Of a stretch of 64,000 nt of DNA, positions 26,086-35,678 are shown piece by piece. The notes beneath the pieces are model-generated. The model searched no databases. It was not told the DNA's origin and saw only the letters and a program-made list of their open reading frames with translations. Origin of the DNA: RHLJ01 sp040222455 (GTDB lineage Bacteria > Bacteroidota > Rhodothermia > Balneolales > Balneolaceae). The translations under genes were made by a program, and so were the position numbers. The stretch's first letter is position 1, and every line of letters starts with the position of its first letter. The DNA is taken from positions 310,001 to 374,000 of the forward strand of contig JAVKDD010000020.1 of assembly GCA_040222455.1 (NCBI GenBank), written 5' to 3'.

Positions 26086-26745
26086 CTACAGCTTTTCAAT
26101 GATTCTAAAACTTTCCTTTCCTTTATTTAAAAGAAGATCAAGGATCGAGCAATTCGGTTCAAAACCTGGATAGGCTTGTCGATAAATAGGGTGAAATGAA
26201 AGAGAGGTAACTTTTTCTCGGCTCTGTCTTTGATAGTTTTTTGATTTATGCTCTAAAAAAAGAATATCCGCACCAAGATTTAAAGCACATTCATCTGGAA
26301 ATGTGCTATATCCTTCCACTTTACTTGCTAATTCAATATGAATATCAACTTCAAGAAACTGAAGCATTCTATTGAAAAAGTATAAATTAAAGTCGATTAA
26401 AAACTCAAAATCATTCACTTTCATAATATCGAATTTGAGTTCCTCTTCATAAAAATCAAACCACGTAGCATTTTTATAATTATGAGTAATAGCATTCAAA
26501 AATGGATCAAACCATCGTTGAGAGTGATCTAACCGAACGTTATTAATTGCTTTCTTACGATCTTCTCCTTTTATCGGGAGATTAATCCATTGTGTACCAT
26601 TTTCATTTCGTATTTCAGCCCGATGTGTTCTTCCTTTTCGCGACCATTTTTCTACATCCTGAAGAATAACCCGATCTGCTTTTAACATCGAAGCTACATC
26701 GAAAAGGTTTGGGGCAAATTGGGGAGTGAGGATCGCTATCTTCAA
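26086..26745 (-). CDS. WbqC-like family protein
   Basis: About 219 residues of the WbqC family (PF08889), found in polysaccharide or glycolipid biosynthesis loci but of unproven activity. The N-terminus KIAILTPQFAPNLFDVASMLKADRVILQDVEKWSRKG carries the family's opening strand and loop. The centre has RAEIRN...WINLPIKG and the C-terminal LDLLLNKG segment is typical. I prefer the TTG at 26743-26745 (giving MKIAILT); a TTG 39 bases further upstream would add 13 residues that run into an inverted repeat. It converges with the SLC13 gene and diverges from gltX. Confidence 0.8.
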   Translation of the reverse strand: MKIAILTPQFAPNLFDVASMLKADRVILQDVEKWSRKGRTHRAEIRNENGTQWINLPIKGEDRKKAINNVRLDHSQRWFDPFLNAITHNYKNATWFDFYEEELKFDIMKVNDFEFLIDFNLYFFNRMLQFLEVDIHIELASKVEGYSTFPDECALNLGADILFLEHKSKNYQRQSREKVTSLSFHPIYRQAYPGFEPNCSILDLLLNKGKESFRIIEKL

Positions 26746-26764
26746 GAAATTTTTAATTTTATAA

Positions 26765-26805
26765 TTTGAATGTTGAATTAGCAAAAACTCAATTCAACAT
26801 TCAAA
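26765..26805. repeat. Perfect 15-bp inverted repeat between WbqC-like gene and gltX
   Basis: Left arm TTTGAATGTTGAATT (26765-26779) and right arm AATTCAACATTCAAA (26791-26805) are exact reverse complements around an 11-base loop. A further ATTCAACATT follows at 26807-26816. It occupies the divergent promoter region of the two genes. Confidence 0.85.
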
Positions 26806-26876
26806 ATTCAACATTTATAATTGTTATATTTAGGATTCGGAAAAAACAAGCTACCAAAAAATTAGATATTAAGTTA

Positions 26877-28358
26877 ATGAGCGTTCGCGTACGTTTCGCA
26901 CCATCACCAACCGGATTTTTACACATTGGCGGACTTAGAACCGCACTTTATAATTACCTATTTTCTCGCCATCATGGAGGTACATTCGTTCTAAGAATTG
27001 AAGACACAGATCAGGCTCGATATGTTGAAGGAGCAGAGCATGATATCATTACCTCGCTAGAATGGGCAGGTATGACGATTGACGAAGGACCTCACAAACC
27101 AGGTAAAGTTGGACCATACAGACAAAGCGAGCGTAAGGAGTTATATGCTAAATATGCAAAGCAACTTGTAGAGAGTGGAAATGCGTATTACGCATTTGAT
27201 ACGACTCAAGAAATTGAGGAAATGCGTGAACGTCTGAAAGCTTCTGGAAACCCATCTCCAAGCTATGATTCCATAACCCGGCAGTCGATGAAAAACAGTC
27301 TCACTCTTCCTCAGGATGAGGTAGAAAGCCGACTAAAAAATGGAGAAGAGCATGTAATCCGTCTAAAAGTGCCCAGAAGAGAAACGGTAAAGTTTGAAGA
27401 TTTAGTTCGAGGAGTAGTTTCATTTGAAACCGCAGGACTTGATGATCAAGTATTGATGAAATCAGACGGAATGCCAACCTACCATCTAGCAAATGTAGTA
27501 GACGATCACGCTATGGAAATTACTCATGTAATTAGAGGAGAAGAGTGGTTGAGTTCTGCTCCAAAACATATGCTTTTGTATAAAGCTTTTGGATGGGAAG
27601 CTCCAAAAATGGCGCATTTGCCATTAATAATGAGTCCAAGTGGTGGAAAGCTTTCTAAAAGAAAGGCAGAAACCGAAGGGATTCCCATAAATACAAAGGA
27701 CTACATAACAGGAAACTATGAACCAGAGGCTCTTATCAACTTCCTCGCTTATTTAGGATGGAGCCCAGGCGATGATTCTGAAATTCATAATATGAATGAA
27801 CTTTGTGAGCTATTTACACTTGATAGAGTAAGTAAAGGTGGAGCGGTGTTTAACCACAAAAAACTAATGTGGTATAATGAGCACTATATTCGTCAAACAT
27901 CGATTGATGATTTGCTTTTAAAAATAAACGTATTGGTTAAAGCTGCAGGTTATGACGTAACTGATGAAGAGTATCTAAAAAAGGTAATAGAGTTGCTGCA
28001 TGATAGAGTTTCTAAAGTGGATGAGTTTATATCGATGGGAGCATTCTTTTTTGAGGCCCCAAAAGAATATGACGAAAATGCTCTAAAAAAATGGAAAGAT
28101 GATAGCGCAGGTTTTGTGAAAGCCTATCAATCTAAAATAGCTTTAATACCAGAATCTGAGTTTGTTGCGACAAATCTCAAAACATTATTAGAAGAAACAG
28201 TTTCTGAAAATGAAGTTGGTTTTGGAAAAGTGATGATGCCAGTTCGAATCGTAACAACAGGTCAGGGATTTGGACCCGATTTATTTGCATCGCTTGAGCT
28301 ACTTGGGAAAGATGAAGTTTTAAATAGGATTGATCAAGCACTGCAACATTTAAACTAA
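26877..28358 (+). CDS. gltX: Glutamate-tRNA ligase
   Basis: 493 residues from ATG 26877 (MSVRVRFAPSPTGFLHIGG). The frame stays open upstream, but that DNA is the inverted-repeat spacer and carries no family sequence. The class I signatures are clear: the HIGH-type motif HIGGLRTALYNYLF at residues 14-27 and the KMSKS-type motif KLSKR after SPSGG. GEEWLSSAPKHMLLY and the ANVVDDHAMEITHVIRGEEW segment match bacterial GltX. Length is normal for the family. It charges tRNA-Glu in translation. Whether it also charges tRNA-Gln depends on the presence of GatCAB elsewhere. Confidence 0.97.
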   Translation: MSVRVRFAPSPTGFLHIGGLRTALYNYLFSRHHGGTFVLRIEDTDQARYVEGAEHDIITSLEWAGMTIDEGPHKPGKVGPYRQSERKELYAKYAKQLVESGNAYYAFDTTQEIEEMRERLKASGNPSPSYDSITRQSMKNSLTLPQDEVESRLKNGEEHVIRLKVPRRETVKFEDLVRGVVSFETAGLDDQVLMKSDGMPTYHLANVVDDHAMEITHVIRGEEWLSSAPKHMLLYKAFGWEAPKMAHLPLIMSPSGGKLSKRKAETEGIPINTKDYITGNYEPEALINFLAYLGWSPGDDSEIHNMNELCELFTLDRVSKGGAVFNHKKLMWYNEHYIRQTSIDDLLLKINVLVKAAGYDVTDEEYLKKVIELLHDRVSKVDEFISMGAFFFEAPKEYDENALKKWKDDSAGFVKAYQSKIALIPESEFVATNLKTLLEETVSENEVGFGKVMMPVRIVTTGQGFGPDLFASLELLGKDEVLNRIDQALQHLN

Positions 28359-28367
28359 GTAATATTT

Positions 28368-29741
28368 ATGGTTTGGAAGTATCTCATTTTTGGATTTATT
28401 CTCGTGCTTTATGGCTGTAAAACTGTAGAAGTACCTGTGAAATTGGTAGAGGAACCTGAGGTTCATTCTCAAAAAACTCTAAGCTCAATTTTTGAAAAAT
28501 CGGAGACGTTTGTAAAAACGATAACGGGTTTTATGCTCTACGATCCTGAGGGAGATTCCACAATTTATTCAGTGAATGAGACCAAGTATATGACGCCCGC
28601 TTCAAATACGAAGCTTTTTACATATTATGCAGGTTTAAAAGTATTAGGCGATCGTATCCCTGCACTCAAATATGTAATAAATGGGGATTCCTTAATATTT
28701 TGGGGAACTGGAGACCCTTCTTTTCTTCATCCAGATTTTGGTACAAACGACGCTTACGACTTACTATACAATTTTGAAGGTGAATTGTATTTCGCAGATA
28801 GTAATTTCGACGATGAAAATCTTGGCCCCGGATGGTCTTGGGCAGACTATAATTCCTATTATTCCGCTGAAAAAAGTCCGCTTCCAATTTATGGAAATGT
28901 AGCTCGTGTAACTATTGAGCACATCGAAGAATATAGAATCGCAAAAGAAAATGGGGAGTATTTAATAAGTCCGAGAATATTTAATGAGTATATAAACGAA
29001 GCTAAAAAAAATGAAGATGGTAGCTTTCTTTTAGAGAGAGAGCGTGTAGGTAATACCTTCGAGTATGAATTTACTTCAGACACATCCAGATATGAAACGG
29101 ATAAACCATTTCATTATACTCCAGATTTTTTGGTAGAGCTATTATCAGACACTCTCCGTAAAGAAGTTACATATCTACCTGATTTTAATACTTCAATAGA
29201 ACATAATACGGTTTATGGAATGGAGTCTGATTCACTATACAAGTACATGCTACTTCCCAGTGATAACCAAGCCGCAGAACAGATTATGCTAATGGTTGCT
29301 TCAGAATTAGGTCAGGAATTAAATTCAAGATCGGCTATTAATTATATTATCAATGCTTATTTAAACGATTTAACAGATACTCCAAATTGGCGAGATGGTT
29401 CAGGACTATCCAGATATAATTTATTTACTCCAAGAAGTATTGTTTCATTACTGAGTAAGATTGATGACTTGGTAGAAGATGAACAGCTTTTTGATGCTCT
29501 TCCACAAGGGGGTGAACAAGGTACAATTCGTAGATTATATCCCAATAAAGAGGGGGATTCCCCATATGTATTTGCTAAAACCGGAACTTTGAGTAACAAT
29601 CACTGCTTAAGTGGTTTCATAGTTACTGAATCTGGGAAAAAGCTCATCTTCAGTTTCATGAATAACAATTATGTGATTCCTACTCGTCAGGTTCAGGCGC
29701 AGATGGATGAAGTGCTTTGGTTTATTTATAAAACATATTGA
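28368..29741 (+). CDS. dacB: D-alanyl-D-alanine carboxypeptidase/endopeptidase (PBP4/DacB-type), lipoprotein
   Basis: 457 residues with a lipoprotein signal (C17 in VLYGC). The S13 peptidase motifs are in order: SNTK (S79, K82), the SDN motif in LLPSDNQAAEQ near residue 302, and KTGTLSNN near 404. The inserted domain typical of PBP4 is present but short. It trims or cleaves peptide cross-links of peptidoglycan in the periplasm. It begins nine bases after gltX and its TGA abuts the stop codon of the convergent nhaC gene with no intergenic base. Confidence 0.9.
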   Translation: MVWKYLIFGFILVLYGCKTVEVPVKLVEEPEVHSQKTLSSIFEKSETFVKTITGFMLYDPEGDSTIYSVNETKYMTPASNTKLFTYYAGLKVLGDRIPALKYVINGDSLIFWGTGDPSFLHPDFGTNDAYDLLYNFEGELYFADSNFDDENLGPGWSWADYNSYYSAEKSPLPIYGNVARVTIEHIEEYRIAKENGEYLISPRIFNEYINEAKKNEDGSFLLERERVGNTFEYEFTSDTSRYETDKPFHYTPDFLVELLSDTLRKEVTYLPDFNTSIEHNTVYGMESDSLYKYMLLPSDNQAAEQIMLMVASELGQELNSRSAINYIINAYLNDLTDTPNWRDGSGLSRYNLFTPRSIVSLLSKIDDLVEDEQLFDALPQGGEQGTIRRLYPNKEGDSPYVFAKTGTLSNNHCLSGFIVTESGKKLIFSFMNNNYVIPTRQVQAQMDEVLWFIYKTY

Positions 29742-31202
29742 TCACGCGTCAGTTCCTCTAGCATCTTTAAGCATTCTGAACTTAATTTTGAAAACCGCAA
29801 AAATTACGGTCATAAATGGACTGATTAAGTTGAAGAACGCAAAAGGGAAATAAGCAAAAGTACTTACACCAAGAACATTTGAATGAAATGCCCCACAAGT
29901 ATTCCAAGGAATTAATGCAGATGTAACGGTACCTGAATCTTCAAGTGTACGACTAAGATTCTCAGGTGCAAGCCCTTTATTCTTGTAGATGTCGGCATAC
30001 ATACGACCGGGAACTACTATAGCAAGATATTGATCTGAGGCTGTAACATTGAAGAAAATACAGGTTCCAGCCGTTGTAGCAACAAGTGCTCCTGCAGAGT
30101 TAATTCCACTGATAACGCCTTCGGCTATTCTTTTTAACATTCCGCTGCGTTCCATTACTCCACCAAAAATCATGGCAGAAAGAATTAACCAGACCGTTCC
30201 TAGCATACCATACATCCCTCCAGAAGTTAGAAGGTCGTCAACAATTGGGTCACCGGTTGCAATGCTAATGTCGCCGTACATTGATGTCATAATTCCAACA
30301 AATCCCTTTTCCAAAGCGGTATCTCCAAATTGGGCAACTTCCTGAACAAGTGAAGGTTGAAAAATCAATGCAAAAACAGCCCCCAATAACGCTCCAATAG
30401 TAATAGCAGGAATCGCAGGCATTTTCTTAGAAATCAAAATCACCATAATTATAGGTACAACAAACAAAAAATAATTAATCTCATATTTACTGGAGATGGC
30501 ATCCAGAATTACTTGAGTATCAGCTATCTCAGAATTACCACCATACATAAATCCTAAAATCAAAAAGAGAACCAATGAAATTGAAATAGATGGAACAGTA
30601 GTGTAGAGCATATATCTAATATGCGTAAATAAATCAGTTCCAGCCATCGCAGGAGCAAGATTGGTGGTGTCCGAAAGAGGTGAAAGTTTATCTCCAAAAT
30701 AAGCTCCAGAAATAATGGCGCCAGCAACCATGCCAAGAGGAAGACCTAGTGCTTTTCCAATCCCAACAAGAGCAATTCCTACTGTAGCTGATGTTGTCCA
30801 GGAGGAACCAGTAGCAACAGATACAATTGCACAAACAATACATGCAGCAAATAGAAAAATAGTTGGGTTTAAGATTTGTAACCCATAGTAAATCATAGCA
30901 GGAACTATGCCACTAAGGAGCCAAGTACCTGCAAGTGTACCAATTAAGAGTAAAATGATCATCGAACCCATTGCAGAACTAATACTATCAATAATTCCCT
31001 CTCGAATTTCTCTCCACTTTATTCCCAGCCCAAGTGCCACTAACGACGCTACCCCCGCCGATAACATGAGAATAATTTGGTTTGAACCATCAAGTGAAGC
31101 ATCTCCAAATATCCGCACATTTATAAAAAGAGCGATTATCAAAAAAATGATTGGGATAAAGGATTGAAGCAGTGTTGGCTTGTCGTATGTATAAGTCATC
31201 AA
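29742..31202 (-). CDS. nhaC: NhaC-family Na+/H+ antiporter
   Basis: 486 residues, 11-12 transmembrane helices. Family signatures include GTLAGTWLLSGIVPAMIYYGL, VATGSSWTTSATVGIALVGIGKALG and GAYFGDKLSPLSDTTNLAPAMAGTDLFTHIRYM, with the acidic and polar residues of the ion pathway. The C-terminal half repeats the pattern (GTVTSALIPWNTCGAFHSNVLGV). It exports Na+ in exchange for protons, sensible for a marine bacterium. Malate/lactate antiporters (MleN) are in the same family. Two consecutive ATGs at 31202 and 31199 are equally possible starts. Confidence 0.92.
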   Translation of the reverse strand: MMTYTYDKPTLLQSFIPIIFLIIALFINVRIFGDASLDGSNQIILMLSAGVASLVALGLGIKWREIREGIIDSISSAMGSMIILLLIGTLAGTWLLSGIVPAMIYYGLQILNPTIFLFAACIVCAIVSVATGSSWTTSATVGIALVGIGKALGLPLGMVAGAIISGAYFGDKLSPLSDTTNLAPAMAGTDLFTHIRYMLYTTVPSISISLVLFLILGFMYGGNSEIADTQVILDAISSKYEINYFLFVVPIIMVILISKKMPAIPAITIGALLGAVFALIFQPSLVQEVAQFGDTALEKGFVGIMTSMYGDISIATGDPIVDDLLTSGGMYGMLGTVWLILSAMIFGGVMERSGMLKRIAEGVISGINSAGALVATTAGTCIFFNVTASDQYLAIVVPGRMYADIYKNKGLAPENLSRTLEDSGTVTSALIPWNTCGAFHSNVLGVSTFAYFPFAFFNLISPFMTVIFAVFKIKFRMLKDARGTDA

Positions 31203-31322
31203 AGAGCGTGCTAGTTTTGAATAGTAAATCGAATGAATAAACGTCGTTTTTTAACTAAAAACCAGTTTAAAAGTAGTTTAGTTATCATTACTACTTATCT
31301 AGAGCATAAAAGGAGGTACACC

Positions 31323-31706
31323 ATGTTTAGGTTTAAATTCTTGTTCATTTTTATTTTTATGGGATTTTTGAGTTGTAACCTTTTTGAAAATGAACAAATT
31401 GATGTCTCTGTATTACAAGGAAGCTGGAAATGGGAAAAGAGTATAGGTGGAAGGGGTTTTGAATAAATCGCTGACACAGCAAATTATTCTTTTTCATTAA
31501 GGGTATCAGAATTAAAAGCTACTTTGGTATATGATGAAGAAATTAGATTCGATTATATTATACAAAGCACCGAGAAAACTAGGTAAGGATTAATATTTCA
31601 ATCTAAAACTAAATTTAATGGTCATAATGTCCCTTCTAAATACGTAATTACTTTAGAGGACTCACTTCTAGTACTTTCAGATAACTGTTTCGACTGTAAT
31701 ACTTAA
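31323..31706 (+). pseudogene. Lipocalin-like lipoprotein gene interrupted by two in-frame stop codons
   Basis: An ATG at 31323 opens a lipoprotein signal (FIFMGFLSC) followed by VSVLQGSWKWEKSIGG, the opening strand of lipocalin-like lipoproteins common in this group. A TAA at 31464-31466 stops translation after about 47 residues. The same frame stays protein-like (ANYSFSLRVSELKATLVYDEEIRFDY) to a second TAA at 31584-31586, then again (VITLEDSLLVLSDNCFDC) to a final TAA at 31704-31706. No frameshift is needed, so decay looks recent. The last three bases overlap the convergent TANGO2-like gene. Confidence 0.7.
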
Positions 31707-32482
31707 TTTTTTAAAAAATCGAACTGAAAATTATTCTCTTCAATAATTACACTCGACTTTGGGTCATATCTTCGTTCGATAAAAGTAGCTTTATCTGCGT
31801 TATCGATAAGTAAAAGGGTAGAACATCGAGTGCCATAGCTTTCTGATTTAATGAATACAGAAGAAACAGCTTTTTCCCATTCTTTTGGAATCCCAGTATT
31901 TGGTAGTTCTTCTTCAGTAGGCTTATGCTCATTTTTCAGTAATTCAAATAGCTGTTCTACCTTAAAGTTTTTGTTATTAATAACATTGCTCAAATTTTCT
32001 TTGGCTTGATTTAATTTTGGCCAAGAAGTGTCTAGTAAAGCATTACTTACGCCATGTATTCCTGCCTTAATCTCAGTGATAGTATTATTGACATTGGAAT
32101 AATGTAGTATGTCTCTGGAATCACCTAGTAGAAGATTAAACCCATTATAGATGTTTGCTTTTTCTTTTAGATCGTGAAGCTGAGCTTTTGGAGTGTTCTT
32201 GTTTTTTAAGAAATCCAATACGAGTTCCCCTCGGCTAGGTGGATTATCTCTGGTCCAAGATGGATCTCTATAATTTGTTAAAGCCCCCCACTTTCCAAGT
32301 GTATTGATGCCCATCCAAGTTCCTCCAGCTTCAAGGTCTTTACCTGCAAGTAAGCTGGGTTGTTTTTCTTCTGCCCAAAATTGTGCCTTTCTTGTAGGTC
32401 GCTCATAAAACTCATCCCTATTCGCAGCTAGAATAAGTCTATACCTTGGATGAACTTTATAAGCAAACGTTATTAAACACAT
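31703..32482 (-). CDS. NRDE/TANGO2-like family protein
   Basis: 259 residues beginning MCLITFAYKVHPRYRLILAANRDEFYERPT. The N-terminal cysteine at position 2 and the NRDE motif are the family hallmarks, and GGTWMGINTLGKWGALTNYRDP follows as expected. The fold is of the N-terminal-nucleophile type. The eukaryotic TANGO2 members are linked to lipid, acyl-CoA or heme handling, but bacterial members have no settled reaction. It is a single-gene unit facing the decayed lipoprotein gene and diverging from the phosphatase gene. Confidence 0.88.
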   Translation of the reverse strand: MCLITFAYKVHPRYRLILAANRDEFYERPTRKAQFWAEEKQPSLLAGKDLEAGGTWMGINTLGKWGALTNYRDPSWTRDNPPSRGELVLDFLKNKNTPKAQLHDLKEKANIYNGFNLLLGDSRDILHYSNVNNTITEIKAGIHGVSNALLDTSWPKLNQAKENLSNVINNKNFKVEQLFELLKNEHKPTEEELPNTGIPKEWEKAVSSVFIKSESYGTRCSTLLLIDNADKATFIERRYDPKSSVIIEENNFQFDFLKN

Positions 32483-32568
32483 AAAAGAATGATAAACAAA
32501 GGTTTTAAAAACGCAGGAATCTAAGCATATTCCTGTAACCTAATTAAAGAATTCCGTATAGAATTTTT

Positions 32569-35127
32569 ATGTTTGCAATGCACGATCAACGCTTTAGGGA
32601 TATACTGCTTCTTACTCTGGGTTTTTTTGGGGCACTATGGTTTTTTTATGACTTAGGGAATCATCATCCTCTGGGGCCAGTAGAAATACATCTAACAAAT
32701 GATGAAGTGATTCAAAAGGCAGATTCAATCTTTCTTAATTGGCAATATCAGCCTGTGAATCTTAAAAAAAGAGCAAGAGTAGCCTCTTATTCGAATCTTG
32801 TTAACCAACTGCAAGAAAAGTATGGAAGAAGTGAATTTATCCAGAACATGAAACAGGATAATGAGTTAAAGCTTCCGATGTACAATTGGTCGGTGGAGGA
32901 ATTTTCGGTAAATGACGGCCAGATTAATGAGTTGTTTTCAATAAGATTGAGCAAGCTTGGTGAAGTTATTAATTTCAACGTACAGGACGAATTAATCAGC
33001 CAGCAAACACCATTTAGTAGGGGAATGATTAGATATGCCTACAGCAATGGAAGAGAGTTGCCAAGAGTATTAGAAGATTCAATCATCACTAAACTTGTAG
33101 ATTTTCAGCATAAAACTGATAATATTAATCAGATAAGTTTATTTGATACTCAGATTTTAGATGAGGGCTCTTTTCAAAATCAGGTAATTTGGAGAGGCAT
33201 AGAATATTATATTCAAAACACCTATTGGAAAAGATTTACTTTTAGCTACGATTCATTGAACTTTAATGAGAATTCAAGTTTTCGATATGTTACCGCATAT
33301 TTAAGCTCGAAAGATACGGTAATGGGAGTAGTTCCAACGCTTGAAATAGAAATGCTTCCAGCTGGGGTTATAAAAAGCTTTAACGCCAGTTTGAGTACCG
33401 GTGACTTGGAAACCTGGGGAAACTCAGAAACAAGAAGTAATGTAATATTAGGAGTGATTTTATTTTTTGGGGTGTGGGTGTTAATCTCATTCTATTTAAG
33501 AATAAAATCGAAAGCAGTAGATACCAAACCTGCATTAATAGTTGCAATAATTTGTGGTTTTTTAGTTCCGCTTCTTATGGTATTACAATTTTCAAGGGAG
33601 TTTGCACTTAGTTTTGAAGCGGAGCAACTTTCTACTTTTTTAAACCAGATGTTTTTCTTTGGAGTATCAGGAGCGGTTACAGCAACCTCATTTTTTGTAG
33701 TTACAGCTGTTAGCGATTCTGTTACTCGGCAGTATTGGCCGAATCAGCTTAAAACCTGGGACCTAGTACGTAGGGGAATGTTTAAAAACAAACCAATCGG
33801 CTGGTCTATTATTCGTGCGATTTCAATTGGGGCGATTCTTGCAGGTGCATTTTCTATACTTATTAATTTTTTCCCTCAGCTTTATATTAAAGGCGATGTA
33901 CTCTTTTTAGAGGGTAGCTATGTGGTGCCAAGCTTAGCAAATATTATTATAACTTTACTAATAGGTCTAGCATTTGTATTGGTTTGCTTTCTTGTTTTAG
34001 GAAACCAACTCTTCGCAATGACATCAAAAAAGTGGATTATTCCATTCGCAAGTGGCTTTTTGTTTGCATTGATCGATTTAGTACCGATCTCTATAGAGCC
34101 CGCTACTGTCGAGTTTTTCTTAAACTTTATTATTGGCTTTTTAATCGGAGTTTTTTACATCAATTTTGATTTCCTGACCACAGCATTAGGATTTTTTATT
34201 TTTCTGAATTTTTTAAGTACATCAAAAGGATGGTTAGTTGAAGGGTCTCCTGACGCACCCATTTTTTATGGGTTTATGATCACCCTTTTATTTTTATCGG
34301 CTATCTCATTGTACTTTTTAATTGTAGGTGATGATAAGGATCAGTTGCCCGATTATATACCTGACTACATTGAGGACTTGGCTAAAGAAGAACGAGTTAA
34401 GCAAGAGCTAGATATTGCCCGAACCGTTCAAAGAACATTTCTTCCAAGCACAACACCTGATATTCCGGGTTATGATTCAGCTGCAATTTGTTTGCCAGCA
34501 CAAGAAACGGGTGGAGATTATTATGACATTATTTGCTTAGATGATGAAAGAGCAGCGATAGCGATTGGAGATGTAAGTGGTAAAGGAATACAGGCAGCAT
34601 TTTATATGACTTTTGTAAAAGGTGTTATTCACAGTTTATGCACCATTTTCCCATCGCCTAAAATGATGCTTTATAGAGTAAACAAGTTGTTTAATCAACA
34701 TGCCACCAGAGGTACTTTTATTTCTATGATTTATGGAGTGTTGAATTCCTCCGATCGCACTTTCACCTACATTAGAGCAGGGCATAATCCTATGCTGCTA
34801 AAAAAAGCAGATGGAACATTGAGTTGGCTACAACCAAAAGGTGTTGCAATTGGAATGAGTAAAGGTGAGAATTTTAATAAAGTAGTAGAAGAAGATACCA
34901 TTACGATCGAGAAAGGAGATGTGCTCGTACTTTATACAGATGGAATTACTGAAGCACAAAATGAAGCCGAAAAGTTTTATAATGAGGACCGTTTGTATAA
35001 ACTTGTTAAAAGAGAGAAAACGACCTCAGCTACGGAACTTCGTAATTTAATTATTGAAGATGTTCGTACCTTTATTGGTGACGCACTCCAATATGATGAT
35101 ATGACACTCGTTGTAATTAAAGGTTAG
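32569..35127 (+). CDS. Membrane-anchored SpoIIE/RsbU-type PP2C serine/threonine phosphatase
   Basis: 852 residues. One N-terminal membrane helix (about 10-28) is followed by a 260-residue extracytoplasmic domain, then about eight helices (295-600). The linker ELDIARTVQRTFLPS precedes the SpoIIE domain (about 640-852). Metal-binding aspartates sit in ETGGDYYDI, GDVSGKG and YTDGITEA. This layout is a transmembrane partner-switching phosphatase that would dephosphorylate an anti-anti-sigma factor in response to an external cue. No anti-sigma or STAS gene is adjacent. The next gene starts 11 bases downstream. The start is ATG 32569 or the ATG three codons later. Confidence 0.9.
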   Translation: MFAMHDQRFRDILLLTLGFFGALWFFYDLGNHHPLGPVEIHLTNDEVIQKADSIFLNWQYQPVNLKKRARVASYSNLVNQLQEKYGRSEFIQNMKQDNELKLPMYNWSVEEFSVNDGQINELFSIRLSKLGEVINFNVQDELISQQTPFSRGMIRYAYSNGRELPRVLEDSIITKLVDFQHKTDNINQISLFDTQILDEGSFQNQVIWRGIEYYIQNTYWKRFTFSYDSLNFNENSSFRYVTAYLSSKDTVMGVVPTLEIEMLPAGVIKSFNASLSTGDLETWGNSETRSNVILGVILFFGVWVLISFYLRIKSKAVDTKPALIVAIICGFLVPLLMVLQFSREFALSFEAEQLSTFLNQMFFFGVSGAVTATSFFVVTAVSDSVTRQYWPNQLKTWDLVRRGMFKNKPIGWSIIRAISIGAILAGAFSILINFFPQLYIKGDVLFLEGSYVVPSLANIIITLLIGLAFVLVCFLVLGNQLFAMTSKKWIIPFASGFLFALIDLVPISIEPATVEFFLNFIIGFLIGVFYINFDFLTTALGFFIFLNFLSTSKGWLVEGSPDAPIFYGFMITLLFLSAISLYFLIVGDDKDQLPDYIPDYIEDLAKEERVKQELDIARTVQRTFLPSTTPDIPGYDSAAICLPAQETGGDYYDIICLDDERAAIAIGDVSGKGIQAAFYMTFVKGVIHSLCTIFPSPKMMLYRVNKLFNQHATRGTFISMIYGVLNSSDRTFTYIRAGHNPMLLKKADGTLSWLQPKGVAIGMSKGENFNKVVEEDTITIEKGDVLVLYTDGITEAQNEAEKFYNEDRLYKLVKREKTTSATELRNLIIEDVRTFIGDALQYDDMTLVVIKG

Positions 35128-35138
35128 AAATAAAGAAA

Positions 35139-35678
35139 ATGGCTCTTATGTACGCTCGAATTATTTTTTCAGTATCAATTATATTTTTTCTGTTAAACGG
35201 GGCTTTAAAAGCTCAGTCCCAATCTCAATCAGAAATAAATTCTGGATTTGAGTGGGTTAATCTCGACGAAGCTCAGGTAAAAGCAAGCGAGACAGGAAAG
35301 AATATCCTTCTTTTTGGATATGCAGAATGGTGTACATACTGTTTAAAAATGAGAAAAGAATCCTTTACAGATTCCACTGTTCAAAAATCGATTTCCGACT
35401 ACTACTATCCAGTTCAGCTAAATGGTGAATCGGAAGAACGCATTATCTGGAATGGAAAAGAAATGCCCGCAAAGGAGTTAGCGAGATATCTACGACTTAC
35501 TTCCTATCCAACCCATTATTTTATTGACTCTAAAGGGGAGATATTAGGCGCACAACCAGGATTTATAGAGCCCTATGTTTATTCTCCTCTTTTGGATTAT
35601 GTAGGATCGGGTGCTTATGGAAATATGAGCTTTGAAGAGTTTTTTGAGACTCAGGAAGAATCTGAAGGGGAAAAATGA
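35139..35678 (+). CDS. Exported thioredoxin-like protein
   Basis: 179 residues with a signal peptide (cleavage about residue 26, ALKAQ). The thioredoxin fold has the active-site motif WCTYC (C65, C68) preceded by ILLFGYAE, and a cis-proline in TSYPTHYF. An acidic tail ends the chain. It resembles the thioredoxin_7/SoxW-type exported reductants. Its stop overlaps the start of the DtxR-type regulator by four bases (ATGA), an unusual partnership suggesting a link between envelope redox state and metal control, or simply shared transcription. Confidence 0.85.
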   Translation: MALMYARIIFSVSIIFFLLNGALKAQSQSQSEINSGFEWVNLDEAQVKASETGKNILLFGYAEWCTYCLKMRKESFTDSTVQKSISDYYYPVQLNGESEERIIWNGKEMPAKELARYLRLTSYPTHYFIDSKGEILGAQPGFIEPYVYSPLLDYVGSGAYGNMSFEEFFETQEESEGEK

